Source of the DNA: Anaerolineales bacterium | GTDB lineage: Bacteria > Chloroflexota > Anaerolineae > JAAEKA01 | Assembly (NCBI GenBank): GCA_020634615.1 | Contig: JACKBI010000019.1 | Coordinates: forward strand, 1-64,000 | Direction: 5' to 3' | DNA: 64,000 nucleotides | Made by a program: the position numbers and the translations under genes | In this document: positions 35,025 to 43,900 of the stretch, one piece after another | Layout of the letters: each line of letters starts with the position of its first letter | Position numbering within the stretch: position 1 is the first letter of the stretch | The notes under the pieces: model-generated | Told to the model about the DNA's origin: nothing | Database searches by the model: none | What the model saw: only the letters and a program-made list of their open reading frames with translations

Positions 35025-35028
35025 ATTG

Positions 35029-35829
35029 CTAGAAATGGGCCAGGCTCCCGTCAACCTTGGCGCGGTAGACAGCCTGACGGAAGATGTAGAGACTCAACGG
35101 CACCAGCACCACCGAGAACATGACCAGAGCGAGAATGTCAGGCATCAATTCCTGGAAAGAGGCGCCGGTGAGCAACGCTCGCCGCATGGCATCCAGCGAG
35201 TAGGTGACGGGAATGAGGCGTGACAGCTTCTGCAGCCACTCAGGCATGACGCTGACCGGATAGTAGACCCCACCCAGCAGCAGGCCGATGCTGTTGAACA
35301 ACCATGTAACCGGATCGCCGCGCTTGAGCACCATGATGAAACTGGCTGCCATGATCCCGACCGCCGTCATCGCGATGATCGTCAAAACCAGAATGACCAG
35401 CGCGGCCGGCACATTGCCGCTCAGTTCCACGCCGAACAGCGCAACGCCCAGGATCAGGTAGATGAACACCTGCACGGTAACAAACCCATAGTCGTAGAGA
35501 CTGCTGGAGAGGATAATGGTGCGCAGCGACGTCGGCGTCATCAGCATCGCCTCTAGCGTGCCGGTCGTCTGCGCATCGCGCAGGTTGGCTGAAAAGCTGT
35601 TCAACCCGACGCCAAAATAGCCGGCAAAGGCCAGTCCGATCAAAACGAAGGAGAAGTAGTCGCCGCCGTACGGCTCCAGATAGGGCGCCGCGCCAACACC
35701 GACCAGCGTGCTGAGGAAATAGAAGACCAGCATGTTGAAGAAAATGCCGGCGAACTGAAGCACGAAGGCAAAGCGGTAGCTGGTCTGCAAAAGCAGGTCG
35801 CGGCGCAGAAAGGCGATAACACGTGTCAT
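35029..35829 (-). CDS. ABC-2 type exporter permease
   Basis: 266 residues with six hydrophobic segments of the ABC-2 membrane family. Recognisable parts are RVIAFLRRDLLLQTSYRFAF at the N-terminus, SFSANLRDAQTTGTLEAML in the coupling region and PVSVMPEWLQKLSRLIPVTY near the end. Its ATG overlaps the stop of the ATPase gene by four bases, so it is made with it as an exporter. The substrate is unknown. Confidence 0.9.
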   Translation of the reverse strand: MTRVIAFLRRDLLLQTSYRFAFVLQFAGIFFNMLVFYFLSTLVGVGAAPYLEPYGGDYFSFVLIGLAFAGYFGVGLNSFSANLRDAQTTGTLEAMLMTPTSLRTIILSSSLYDYGFVTVQVFIYLILGVALFGVELSGNVPAALVILVLTIIAMTAVGIMAASFIMVLKRGDPVTWLFNSIGLLLGGVYYPVSVMPEWLQKLSRLIPVTYSLDAMRRALLTGASFQELMPDILALVMFSVVLVPLSLYIFRQAVYRAKVDGSLAHF

Positions 35830-36860
35830 GCCTGGCCCTCTGCGTCCACCGGCTCAGTAAATCTTTGAAACACCACCTCCAGCGATGGCCGGTCGCGTTC
35901 GACATCCAGCACCTGGCCGCCCTGGTTCACGATCCGTTCGATCACGGCCGCCAGCAGCGACTCGCCGGCCGACGTTTCGATCTCGATCAGCCAGCCGCCC
36001 GCGCCTGGTTCGGCTGAGAGCTGGCATGGCAGATCGCCGGCCAGGCTATGCGGATCGCCATCCAGCCCGGCTACCTTGATCCGGTAGCTGACGGCGGCAT
36101 CGAGGCGGTTGCGCAGTTCCGCCGGCGTGCCAACGGCCTGCAGAACGCCGCGATTCATGATGCCGATGCGGTTGCTCAACAGCTCGGCTTCATCCAGCCG
36201 ATGGGTAGTGAGAATGATGGTCATCCCTTCGCGGGCCATCAGTTCCTCGCGGATGAAGTGGTGCAAGCGGTGGGTGGCCGTCGGGTCGAGACTGCGTGTC
36301 GGCTCGTCCAGAAAGAGCACCCTGGGATGGTGCAGCAACGCCCTGGCGATGCTCATCCGCTGCTTCTGCCCGCTGGAGTAGGTGCGCACCGGTTTGTCAG
36401 CCTTGTCGACCATGTCAACCTGGCGAATCAACTCGTCGGCTCGCTGGCGCGCATCGCGCTCAGCCAGCCCATTGAGTATGCCGAAGAATTCCAGGTTTTG
36501 CCGTCCGGTCAGCCGCCAGTAGAAACTGCGCTCGTCGCCCGACGCCAGACCAACCATCTCGCGGATGCGCTGTTCCTCGCTGAGGTCAGCGCCCAGGATG
36601 CTGCCGGTGCCACTGGAAGCGACGATCATCGTACAGAGCAGCTTGATAAAGGTCGTCTTGCCCGCGCCGTTGGGGCCGAGCAGTCCGAAAAGCTCGCCTT
36701 CGTACACGTCGAGGCTGACCTTGTCAACTGCCAGGACGGGCTTCGCCAGCGCGGTGTCATCTGACCGGCGCTGAAAGAAGTGCCGGATTTGTCGCCCCAT
36801 GCTGGTCGGTATGGTAAAATACTTGCTCAATTGGTCGGTGTGGATTGCCGGTGCGGCCAT
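35826..36860 (-). CDS. ABC exporter ATP-binding protein
   Basis: 344 residues from ATG 36860 (the frame is open to 37055 but those codons lie in the divergent gene). Walker A LLGPNGAGKTTF, signature YSSGQKQRMSIARAL, Walker B RVLFLDEPTRSLD, His switch ILTTHRLDEAE. The C-terminal extension of about 90 residues is typical for ABC-2 ATPases of the DrrA/NatA type. TATAAT stands seven bases before the ATG, so the mRNA is predicted to be leaderless. It pairs with the permease at 35029. Confidence 0.93.
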   Translation of the reverse strand: MAAPAIHTDQLSKYFTIPTSMGRQIRHFFQRRSDDTALAKPVLAVDKVSLDVYEGELFGLLGPNGAGKTTFIKLLCTMIVASSGTGSILGADLSEEQRIREMVGLASGDERSFYWRLTGRQNLEFFGILNGLAERDARQRADELIRQVDMVDKADKPVRTYSSGQKQRMSIARALLHHPRVLFLDEPTRSLDPTATHRLHHFIREELMAREGMTIILTTHRLDEAELLSNRIGIMNRGVLQAVGTPAELRNRLDAAVSYRIKVAGLDGDPHSLAGDLPCQLSAEPGAGGWLIEIETSAGESLLAAVIERIVNQGGQVLDVERDRPSLEVVFQRFTEPVDAEGQA

Positions 36861-36867
36861 GGCCGCG

Positions 36868-36873
36868 ATTATA
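36868..36873 (-). promoter_or_regulatory. -10 box of a leaderless promoter for the ABC operon
   Basis: TATAAT on the minus strand is followed by seven bases and then the ATG at 36860. The expected start site is therefore at or next to the start codon. No clear -35 is seen. Confidence 0.55.
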
Positions 36874-36908
36874 CCACGCCGATACAAGACTAACCGAATG
36901 AGGGCCTG

Positions 36909-39900
36909 ATGACAGAACTGCCACAGACCACGCAACCGTGGATTCGAAAAATCGGACCGTTGGCCGGAGTCGTTTTCCTGGCCACCGTCCTGCTGATTGG
37001 AGGCTGGTCGGCCGTGCGAGCCGGCCGCGCAACAGCCCCTGCTCCGCCACCGCAACCAGCAACGCTGCCGGGCCAGAACAGCGGTGCGACGTCCGCTTCC
37101 ACCCTGGAGGACCCGGGGCTATATGTCTTTCTCGACTACTCCAACATGAACCCGGCCCAGTATCCCTTCATCGTAGGCGGTCACGAATTGTTCCTGTGGC
37201 GCGATATCGAACGCGACCAGCAGGGCGTCTACGACTGGTCGGTGGTGGACAACTGGATCGCTGCCGAGTCAAGCCTTGGCAAACCAGTCGCCATTGGCTT
37301 CAATAGCTACGACGGCCAGTGTTGCGGCGGCGATCGCATGCCAAACTGGTTCAAGCAGCAACATCCCGATGGATATGTTACCTGCCAGGGTGTCGTGATC
37401 CCCAAGTATTGGTCGAGCGCCTACAAGAATGCCTGGGCCAGCTTCATCCAGGCCGCCGCGGCGCGCTACGACAACGACCCGCGGGTCAAATGGGTGGTGA
37501 TCAGCGCTGGCATGTACGGCGAGACCATCCCGGCAGAGGATCAGTATGACGCGTGTCTGTCCAGCAATGGGCTGACCAGCAGCGGCTGGGTCAACACGGT
37601 CAACGACATCACCAACATCTACCACAACGCCTGGCACAACAAGTTCCTGTTCATCCAGTACGCCCCGTATTTCACCAGCCGGCTGGAGCGGCGCGATTTT
37701 ACCGACTACGCCGGCAGCCTGGGCATTGGCATGAAACACAACAAACTGGAGGTCGATGGCGATGACCGGGTCATCAACGATCCCGGCTACCTGTACTATC
37801 GATCGGGCCAATATGACCCGATGCTCACCTTCATGGATCAATTGCCATCGGCCTGGGAGGCCTACCGGCAACAGTTTCCTAACGAAACGGTCACCTATTG
37901 GTCCTTTCTCAACGCACTGGACAAACATCCGACGTACATCCTGATCAACCGCCTGCTGATCACTACCCTCACGCCGTTGGAAGAGGACGTGCTGAACTTC
38001 ACCAACCGCTATCTGGGACGCACCCGCTCCGACACACCGTCGGTCTGGACGGCGCTGCGGGAAACCGAATACACCTGGTATCCGCAGCGCGGCAACTACA
38101 GCTACTGGCTCTACCAGAACGATGGTACACCCGGCGGCCAGACGGTGCCGCTGTGGAACGTGACCAGCGACCCGCGCGGGCGCTACACCCGGCGCACCAA
38201 CGGCGCAAGTGGCAACCCCTACATGTACTTCAACGTGGACGATGGCTACGTATTTGGAGGCACCAACGTCGTCAGCATCACCGTCACCTATCTTGACCAG
38301 GGCACCGGCAGTTGGCAGTTGCAGTACGATTCGGTCAGCGATCCCAACGAGGTCGCTTTCGAAGTACAGAAGCATAACACCGGCCAATGGCTGAACGTGA
38401 CGCAGGTGTTGAGCGACGCCCAGTTCGCCAACCGTGAATACGGCAACGACTTCCGCATCTGGAACGGCGGCGACGACGACGAGATCATCCACATGGTCAA
38501 CGTCGCGCGTCTGAGTCACGGCGAAGAAGTCAGTGTCGTCCTGCAGCCCGACGGCGATTACGACGGAGTCACTGATACCTACCTCAGCAGTTGGGAACCG
38601 GATGTCAACTTCGGGACGCTGGGACGCATCTCAGTGCGACCGCAGGATACCTTCGCCGGACTGGTCAAATTCGATCTCACCGGCTACCTGCCCCCCAACG
38701 TTATCGTCACCGAGGCCTATCTCGATCTCTACGTTCAGAGCCGTTCCAACGAAAGCAACTGGATGGAGGCCGACGTCTATGCGATGCGCCGTGCATGGAA
38801 TGAGGTGCAGGCCACCTGGAACCGCGCCAGCAGCATCATGGCCTGGACCGTACCCGGCGCCAACGGCATCGGCAGTGACCGCTCCGGGGTAATGCTCGAT
38901 CGGCAACGCCTGGACGAGGTCGGCGTCTGGGAACGCTTCAATGTGACCGGAGCCGTGGCGGAATGGGCCAGCGGGCTGGCCAATAACGGACTCACGGTAC
39001 GTGGCAGCCCCAACACCAGCGGACAGGTCAGCTACGATTTTGCCTCCAGCGAGGCAATCGACCTGTCGATCCGGCCGCGTTTGGTGTTCACCTACGTGCT
39101 GCCGGTCGCGCCGCCTACTCCAACCGCGACAGCGACCCGAACTGCCACACCAACGCCCACCCGCACGCCAACGCCGACGCCCACCGGACCACCAACCGCC
39201 ACGCCGACCCCAGGCCCATCGCAGACGCCAACACCACCACCGCCCGCTGACAAGGTGATACCGGCAGCTCTGGCGCTGCAACCGATCACCGTGGACGGCT
39301 ATCTGGACGACTGGAGTCTGGGACCGGGCGAACTACTGGACAGGTTCACGGCCGACTACATCCATCCACGCGGTGTTCCTGAACCGGCCGACAATAGCGC
39401 GCGCGTTTGGGCGGCCTGGACACCAACCATGCTCTACCTGGCAGCTCACGTCACTGACGACCGGTTGGTGGCAGACAGTCTCGACATCTGGCGCGATGAC
39501 AGCCTGGAGTTCGCTTTCGACGGCAACCTTGATTTCCTGCTGACCGGAGAAGATGACCACACGTTCACCGTTGCGATCGATGGACGTGTGACAAACTGGG
39601 GCACGATTCCCGTCCTGGACGTGGAACGTGCCGTAGAGATTGTGTCCGACGGCTATGTCGTGGAACTGGGGATTCCTCTCAGCGTGCTGCAGGCGTCAGG
39701 CTGGACCTTCGGCAAGCAGCTTGGCTTCAACATCGGCTTGCACGACGACGATGACGGTGGCGACTGGGAGCATTACATGGTCTGGGAAGGCGATTCAACC
39801 GTCAGCCAGCCACAGAACTACGGACGGATGCTACTGGTCTCCAGCGACGGCTGCTACTTCGCCGATGTGCAGCCCAACGCCAATCACGCAAACCCGGATG

Positions 39901-40073
39901 CCTGTGACGGTGACGTGGACATCGCCGATGTGCAGCGGGTAGCAGCCTGCTGGATGCAGCCGATTGGCGGCCAATGCCCCGGCGAGATCGATCTCGACCA
40001 AAGCGGCGAGATCAACGTCGCAGACTTGCAACTCGCGGCCGAATCGTGGGGCTGGCGGGCGGCAGAGCGGTAA
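36909..40073 (+). CDS. giant glycosidase-like protein: TIM barrel, DNRLRE, CBM9-like, dockerin-like
   Basis: 1054 residues. An N-terminal membrane segment (17-35) anchors or exports it. Residues about 70-380 resemble a GH42-type barrel (HELFLWRDIERDQQGVYDW, KWVVISAGMYGETIP). A DNRLRE-type beta-sandwich follows (bases about 38570-39093; LGRISVRPQDTFAGLVKFDL, DEVGVWERFNVTGAVAEWA), then a Thr-Pro linker, a CBM9-like domain (ITVDGYLDDW; about 39265-39840) and two dockerin-like calcium-loop repeats at 39899-40060 (DGDVDIADVQRVAACW, DQSGEINVADLQLAAESW). The gene at 40993 is a paralogue facing it. No cohesin is seen in the window. Sugar specificity cannot be read from the sequence. Confidence 0.88.
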   Translation: MTELPQTTQPWIRKIGPLAGVVFLATVLLIGGWSAVRAGRATAPAPPPQPATLPGQNSGATSASTLEDPGLYVFLDYSNMNPAQYPFIVGGHELFLWRDIERDQQGVYDWSVVDNWIAAESSLGKPVAIGFNSYDGQCCGGDRMPNWFKQQHPDGYVTCQGVVIPKYWSSAYKNAWASFIQAAAARYDNDPRVKWVVISAGMYGETIPAEDQYDACLSSNGLTSSGWVNTVNDITNIYHNAWHNKFLFIQYAPYFTSRLERRDFTDYAGSLGIGMKHNKLEVDGDDRVINDPGYLYYRSGQYDPMLTFMDQLPSAWEAYRQQFPNETVTYWSFLNALDKHPTYILINRLLITTLTPLEEDVLNFTNRYLGRTRSDTPSVWTALRETEYTWYPQRGNYSYWLYQNDGTPGGQTVPLWNVTSDPRGRYTRRTNGASGNPYMYFNVDDGYVFGGTNVVSITVTYLDQGTGSWQLQYDSVSDPNEVAFEVQKHNTGQWLNVTQVLSDAQFANREYGNDFRIWNGGDDDEIIHMVNVARLSHGEEVSVVLQPDGDYDGVTDTYLSSWEPDVNFGTLGRISVRPQDTFAGLVKFDLTGYLPPNVIVTEAYLDLYVQSRSNESNWMEADVYAMRRAWNEVQATWNRASSIMAWTVPGANGIGSDRSGVMLDRQRLDEVGVWERFNVTGAVAEWASGLANNGLTVRGSPNTSGQVSYDFASSEAIDLSIRPRLVFTYVLPVAPPTPTATATRTATPTPTRTPTPTPTGPPTATPTPGPSQTPTPPPPADKVIPAALALQPITVDGYLDDWSLGPGELLDRFTADYIHPRGVPEPADNSARVWAAWTPTMLYLAAHVTDDRLVADSLDIWRDDSLEFAFDGNLDFLLTGEDDHTFTVAIDGRVTNWGTIPVLDVERAVEIVSDGYVVELGIPLSVLQASGWTFGKQLGFNIGLHDDDDGGDWEHYMVWEGDSTVSQPQNYGRMLLVSSDGCYFADVQPNANHANPDACDGDVDIADVQRVAACWMQPIGGQCPGEIDLDQSGEINVADLQLAAESWGWRAAER

Positions 40074-40158
40074 ACACCGCCCTATAGTGGAGCGCGCATC
40101 TTGTGATGCGCCTCAGCGAGAACCGCGGATTGGGAAGAAGGCGCAGATTGGAAACTGC

Positions 40159-40211
40159 GCAAAAGAAAGAGGAGCCGCTCCCGTGAGGGAGTTGGCTCCT
40201 CTTTCTTTTGC
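40159..40211. terminator. bidirectional terminator
   Basis: 18-bp perfect stem (40159-40176 with 40194-40211) rich in AAAAGAAAGA on one arm, between the giant gene ending at 40073 and the toxin gene ending at 40266. Confidence 0.8.
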
Positions 40212-40265
40212 ACGGCGTGAACACACCAAACAGTGGGTTACGGCGCAGGTGTCTATCGAAAATGT

Positions 40266-40619
40266 CTACAGCGCGAACACGGTCTTGAGCGCCTCATTGA
40301 TTTGTCTCATCTCCTCTGGAGTCAGTTCGCCACGAGTTTTGACAAACCTGAAACGATAGTCTACCGGGCGGGTTTGAAGGCAGTCAGCAACTGATTGCTT
40401 CGACAGACCGTTCTTGCTGCTTGGCAGCAAGATGACGTTGGTCTTTATGCGACCTTTCTGTTCGCTCCAGGCCGTGATGGGCACAACCTGAATCACTGGA
40501 ACCCGTTGATTGTACACGTCATTGGTAACGACGACACATGGGCGAACTTTGCCTGTCTCTGAACCCAAAGTTGGGTCCAGGTTGATATCGATGACCTGAC
40601 CGCGTTTTGGCGGAGTCAT
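40266..40619 (-). CDS. mazF: MazF/PemK-type toxin (mRNA interferase)
   Basis: 117 residues from ATG 40619, which overlaps the antitoxin stop as ATGA; ATG 40628 would add MAR. The PemK fold is clear: RGQVIDINLDPTLGSETGKVRPCVVVTND, read as RGQVIDINLDPTLGSE and KVRPCVVVTND, then QVVPITAW and QSVADCLQTRPVDYRF. Toxins of this family cut mRNA and are held in check by the cognate antitoxin, here the upstream gene. The symbol is given by family only; the cleavage site is not predictable. Confidence 0.9.
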   Translation of the reverse strand: MTPPKRGQVIDINLDPTLGSETGKVRPCVVVTNDVYNQRVPVIQVVPITAWSEQKGRIKTNVILLPSSKNGLSKQSVADCLQTRPVDYRFRFVKTRGELTPEEMRQINEALKTVFAL

Positions 40620-40849
40620 TCTGGCCATCCAGAGATTGCGGCCTGGGTCAACTGTTGCAACTCGGGATCCTCTTCATAGACCTCGGCATATAGGTCGGCC
40701 GACAATTCAAGATCTTGGCGATCGTACTCTTCTTTAAGTTGAAGAAGAGCGCTCTGAACCATGGAACTCTTGTCCTTGAATCCGTATTGTCGGTGGTGAT
40801 TAAGAAACTCGACCAGTGGCGGCGTCAGGCTAATTTTCGCTTGTTGCAT
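40616..40849 (-). CDS. antitoxin of the MazF module (ribbon-helix-helix type)
   Basis: 77 residues. The N-terminus (MQQAKISLTPPLVEFLNHH) fits a ribbon-helix-helix DNA-binding strand and helix; the acidic C-terminus (ADLYAEVYEEDPEL) fits the toxin-binding tail. The stop overlaps the toxin start, a normal arrangement in which the antitoxin is made first and represses the operon. Confidence 0.82.
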   Translation of the reverse strand: MQQAKISLTPPLVEFLNHHRQYGFKDKSSMVQSALLQLKEEYDRQDLELSADLYAEVYEEDPELQQLTQAAISGWPE

Positions 40850-40897
40850 TGCTACACCTCATTTAGACCCCTGACATAGGACCCAATTGCAGGTCGC

Positions 40898-40925
40898 ATT
40901 ATAGCGCACCTCTATAAAAAGCCAA
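40898..40925 (-). promoter_or_regulatory. promoter with operator-like palindrome for the toxin-antitoxin operon
   Basis: Minus strand TTGGCT (40925-40920), 16-base spacer and TATAAT (40903-40898). The -10 lies inside an imperfect palindrome reading AGGTGCGCTATAATGCGACC then T, a likely site for autorepression by the antitoxin. Confidence 0.55.
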
Positions 40926-40992
40926 AGACAAGTCAGTTTCCACAGCCTGCCGGATTCGTCAGGTTACCGTACGCTCCCACCCACCGTCTCAA

Positions 40993-43900
40993 CTAGCGCG
41001 GCAAGGGCGTCGGTGTCTTTGTTGGCGGTGGTTGCGGCGTCGTTACAGCGCGGCATACGGCGTCGTCCAGTACCGACAGGCTCTGGTCGAGCCAGTTGGC
41101 GACGAAGACCTTGTTCTGCGTCACGGCAATGCCCTGCCCGCCTTCATTGACATCCTGGCGACCCACTTGCACCGCGCCCAGATAGCGGTTGCTGTCCCGC
41201 GTGTCCACAACGTAGAGCGAATTGCTCGTCGCGTCGACTGCAAACAGGTGCCCGGTGCCAGGATTGAATGCCAGCGCTGAGGGCGGGCCGGGCAGTGCAA
41301 TCACGCCGGCCTGCTGGTTCGTGGCCGTGTTCAGCAGCAAGATCCGGTTGCCGGGTCGATCTGCCGCGTAGAGCAGGCTGCCATCTGCGTTGAGCGCCAT
41401 ACCCCAGAGCTGGCCGGCCGGCGCCAGATTGACGCTGGCAAGCACGCCGCCGTCGCGGGTCAGGACTGTCAAACGCCCGCTGATGTGGCTGACATAGGCG
41501 CGGTTGGCGGATGCCACCACAAAGGCTGGCATCTCGCTGACTGGTGTCGTCTGGATGACGCTGCCGCTCACCGTGCTGATCACCGACACTGTGTTGTCGG
41601 CGAAATTAGCGACGTAGACGCGCTCGTTGGCGCCGCCCACGCCCCAGGGCAGGTTGCCCACCGGAATCGTGCGGATGAACTGCCCACTGCCTGCCTGGTT
41701 GACAGAAACGGTAGCGGCATTGCGGTTGCTGGTGTAAACGCGGTCGCCGACCACCGCCACACCGTTGACACCGCCGGCGCCGACCGGCTGCATGGTCAGC
41801 AACGTGTTATCGCTGGCATCCACAACTGCCAGACGCGGGGTATTGAATACTGCTGCATACACGAATTCCGGGCCAGCCGCCATGCCCTTGGGTGCATCGC
41901 CCAGCGCGATGGTCGTTTGCAAAATTGGCAAACACGTCAGCGGGGAGGTAGGCGTCGCGGTCGCGGTAGGTGACGGCGTGTTGGACGGAATCGGCGTCGC
42001 GGTTGCTGTGGGCGTTGCCGTATTGGGAGGCCGCGGCGTGGGAGTGCTGGTCGAAGTCGCGGTCGGCGTGGCCGTCCTGGTGGCGGTCGCAGTCGGCGAC
42101 GGTGTCGCAGTGCGCGTGGCCGTCGACGTTGCCGTGGCGGTAGGTGTGCGCGTCGGCGTGCGGGTCGGTGTGCGTGTCGAGGTGGCGGTCGGCGTGGCAG
42201 TCATGGTCTGGAAACGAATCGTCAGCCGCGGCCGCAGCGCAGTATCGAAATACTCGCTCGATGCAAAATCGTAGCTGACGTTGCCACTGCCATCGCCACC
42301 CTTCAAGATCAATCCATTGTTGGCCCGCGCGCCGCTGGCCCACTCGCGCACGGCCGCGGTTATGTCGAACGACTCCCAGACGCCGACCTCATCCAATCGC
42401 TGCTCGTCCAGCAGCAGATCGGTGCGATCAGATCCGATGCCGTTCGCGCCGGGCAGTGTCCATGGAACTGCCGAGCTGGCCCGGTTCCACGAAACCCGCC
42501 CTTCGTCCCAGGGGCGCAGCACGGTGAACAACCCTACGTTTGCCCAGTTAGTGGCGTTGGAGCGCGACACAACGTTGAGATCCAGGGTCGCGCTTTGGAT
42601 CAGCGCGCCGTCAGGCACTGCACCCGTTAGATCAAAGCGCATCACGCCAGCCCAGACATCGAACGGGCGAATGGAGACCCGGCTGCTGCTGCCCAGCGTC
42701 TCGTCGCCGCCGTTCCACGAACTGAGGGTTGCATCGTCCACACCTGCATAGCCACCCACGCCCGGCTGCAACGTAACGGACTGTGGAACGGGTGTCGCCG
42801 TTCGGATCGGGGAAGGCGTGGGACTGGGTGTCGCGGTCCGCGTTGGCGTTCGTGACACCAACGCGGTTGGTGTGGCCGTCGCGCTGATGTTGCATGTGCC
42901 GCCCAGCGCCACCGCCAGCCGATGAAACACATCAGGCTGGCCGTCCGGGCTGAACAGCTCCAGGTCGCCATCGCTGGACAGGCCGCCATTGAAATAGGCG
43001 TCGTTCAGCGTCAAGCGCACCGAGCGCCACTGGCCTGTGTTGCTCTTGCTGACCGACCGTTCCACGACGTTGCCGGCGAAGTCGGCGTAGCGCAAGCCGA
43101 AGCGGTCACTGCCACTGTCCTGGTATTCCACATCCACGGTGTACACGGCGCATCCACCGGCTGCTATTGGCCGCTGACCGGCGCCGGCCCACGTGTCCTC
43201 AAGGTCCAGCTTGAGCGCGCCGCTGCCGTCGCTGCGGGCAGACAGGCTCTTGTAGCTGTCAGGCAAGCCATTGCGCACCACCTGTCCCCGCTGCGGGTTG
43301 CGTTGATAGACGAACCATTCGTAGTTTGGCAGATTGCGGCAGCAAGGCGGGTCGCCCGGCGGGTTGCCGCTGCTGCTGCCGTTGTCACCGTCTGGGTAAT
43401 ACGTACCTTCCGTATCACGAAATACAATCCAGATATCAGGGGTGTTTTCAAGCACCTTGCCGGCATAGCGCGCCATTACTTGCCGCGCCTCGACGGCGCC
43501 CGGGTCATTCTGCGCAATGTCGGCTACGGGAAAATGCAGCTGTTGCAGGTGCTTATCCAGCCCGTTGAGCACCGCCCAGTACAACTCCTTGGGATCGTCG
43601 CAGCAGTGGCCGGAAGTGGTGTTCAGTGCACCATGTTCACCGGTCACCAGCCGCTGTGGCCAATCCAGCTTGAATATGTTGGCCCAGTTGCGATACTCAC
43701 TGCCCTGCGGGTCCGCCCCCTGCCCGTCAGCAAGATCAGGCGTGACGCCGCTGGTCTTGATACCCATGGCGTACTGGACAAAGGCGTAATCGACGTAGTT
43801 CAGACCGTTGCAGCCCTGACAGGCGGCGACCCGTTCGTCGCTGGGTGAAAGCAACTGATGCGACACCACTGCATACATCGGCAACCCGCGCGCCTGGCCC

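Noticed and set aside
41945..42200. CRISPR-like or minisatellite array
   Set aside because: The repeats are degenerate Thr-Pro codons of a protein linker, without spacers of constant length.
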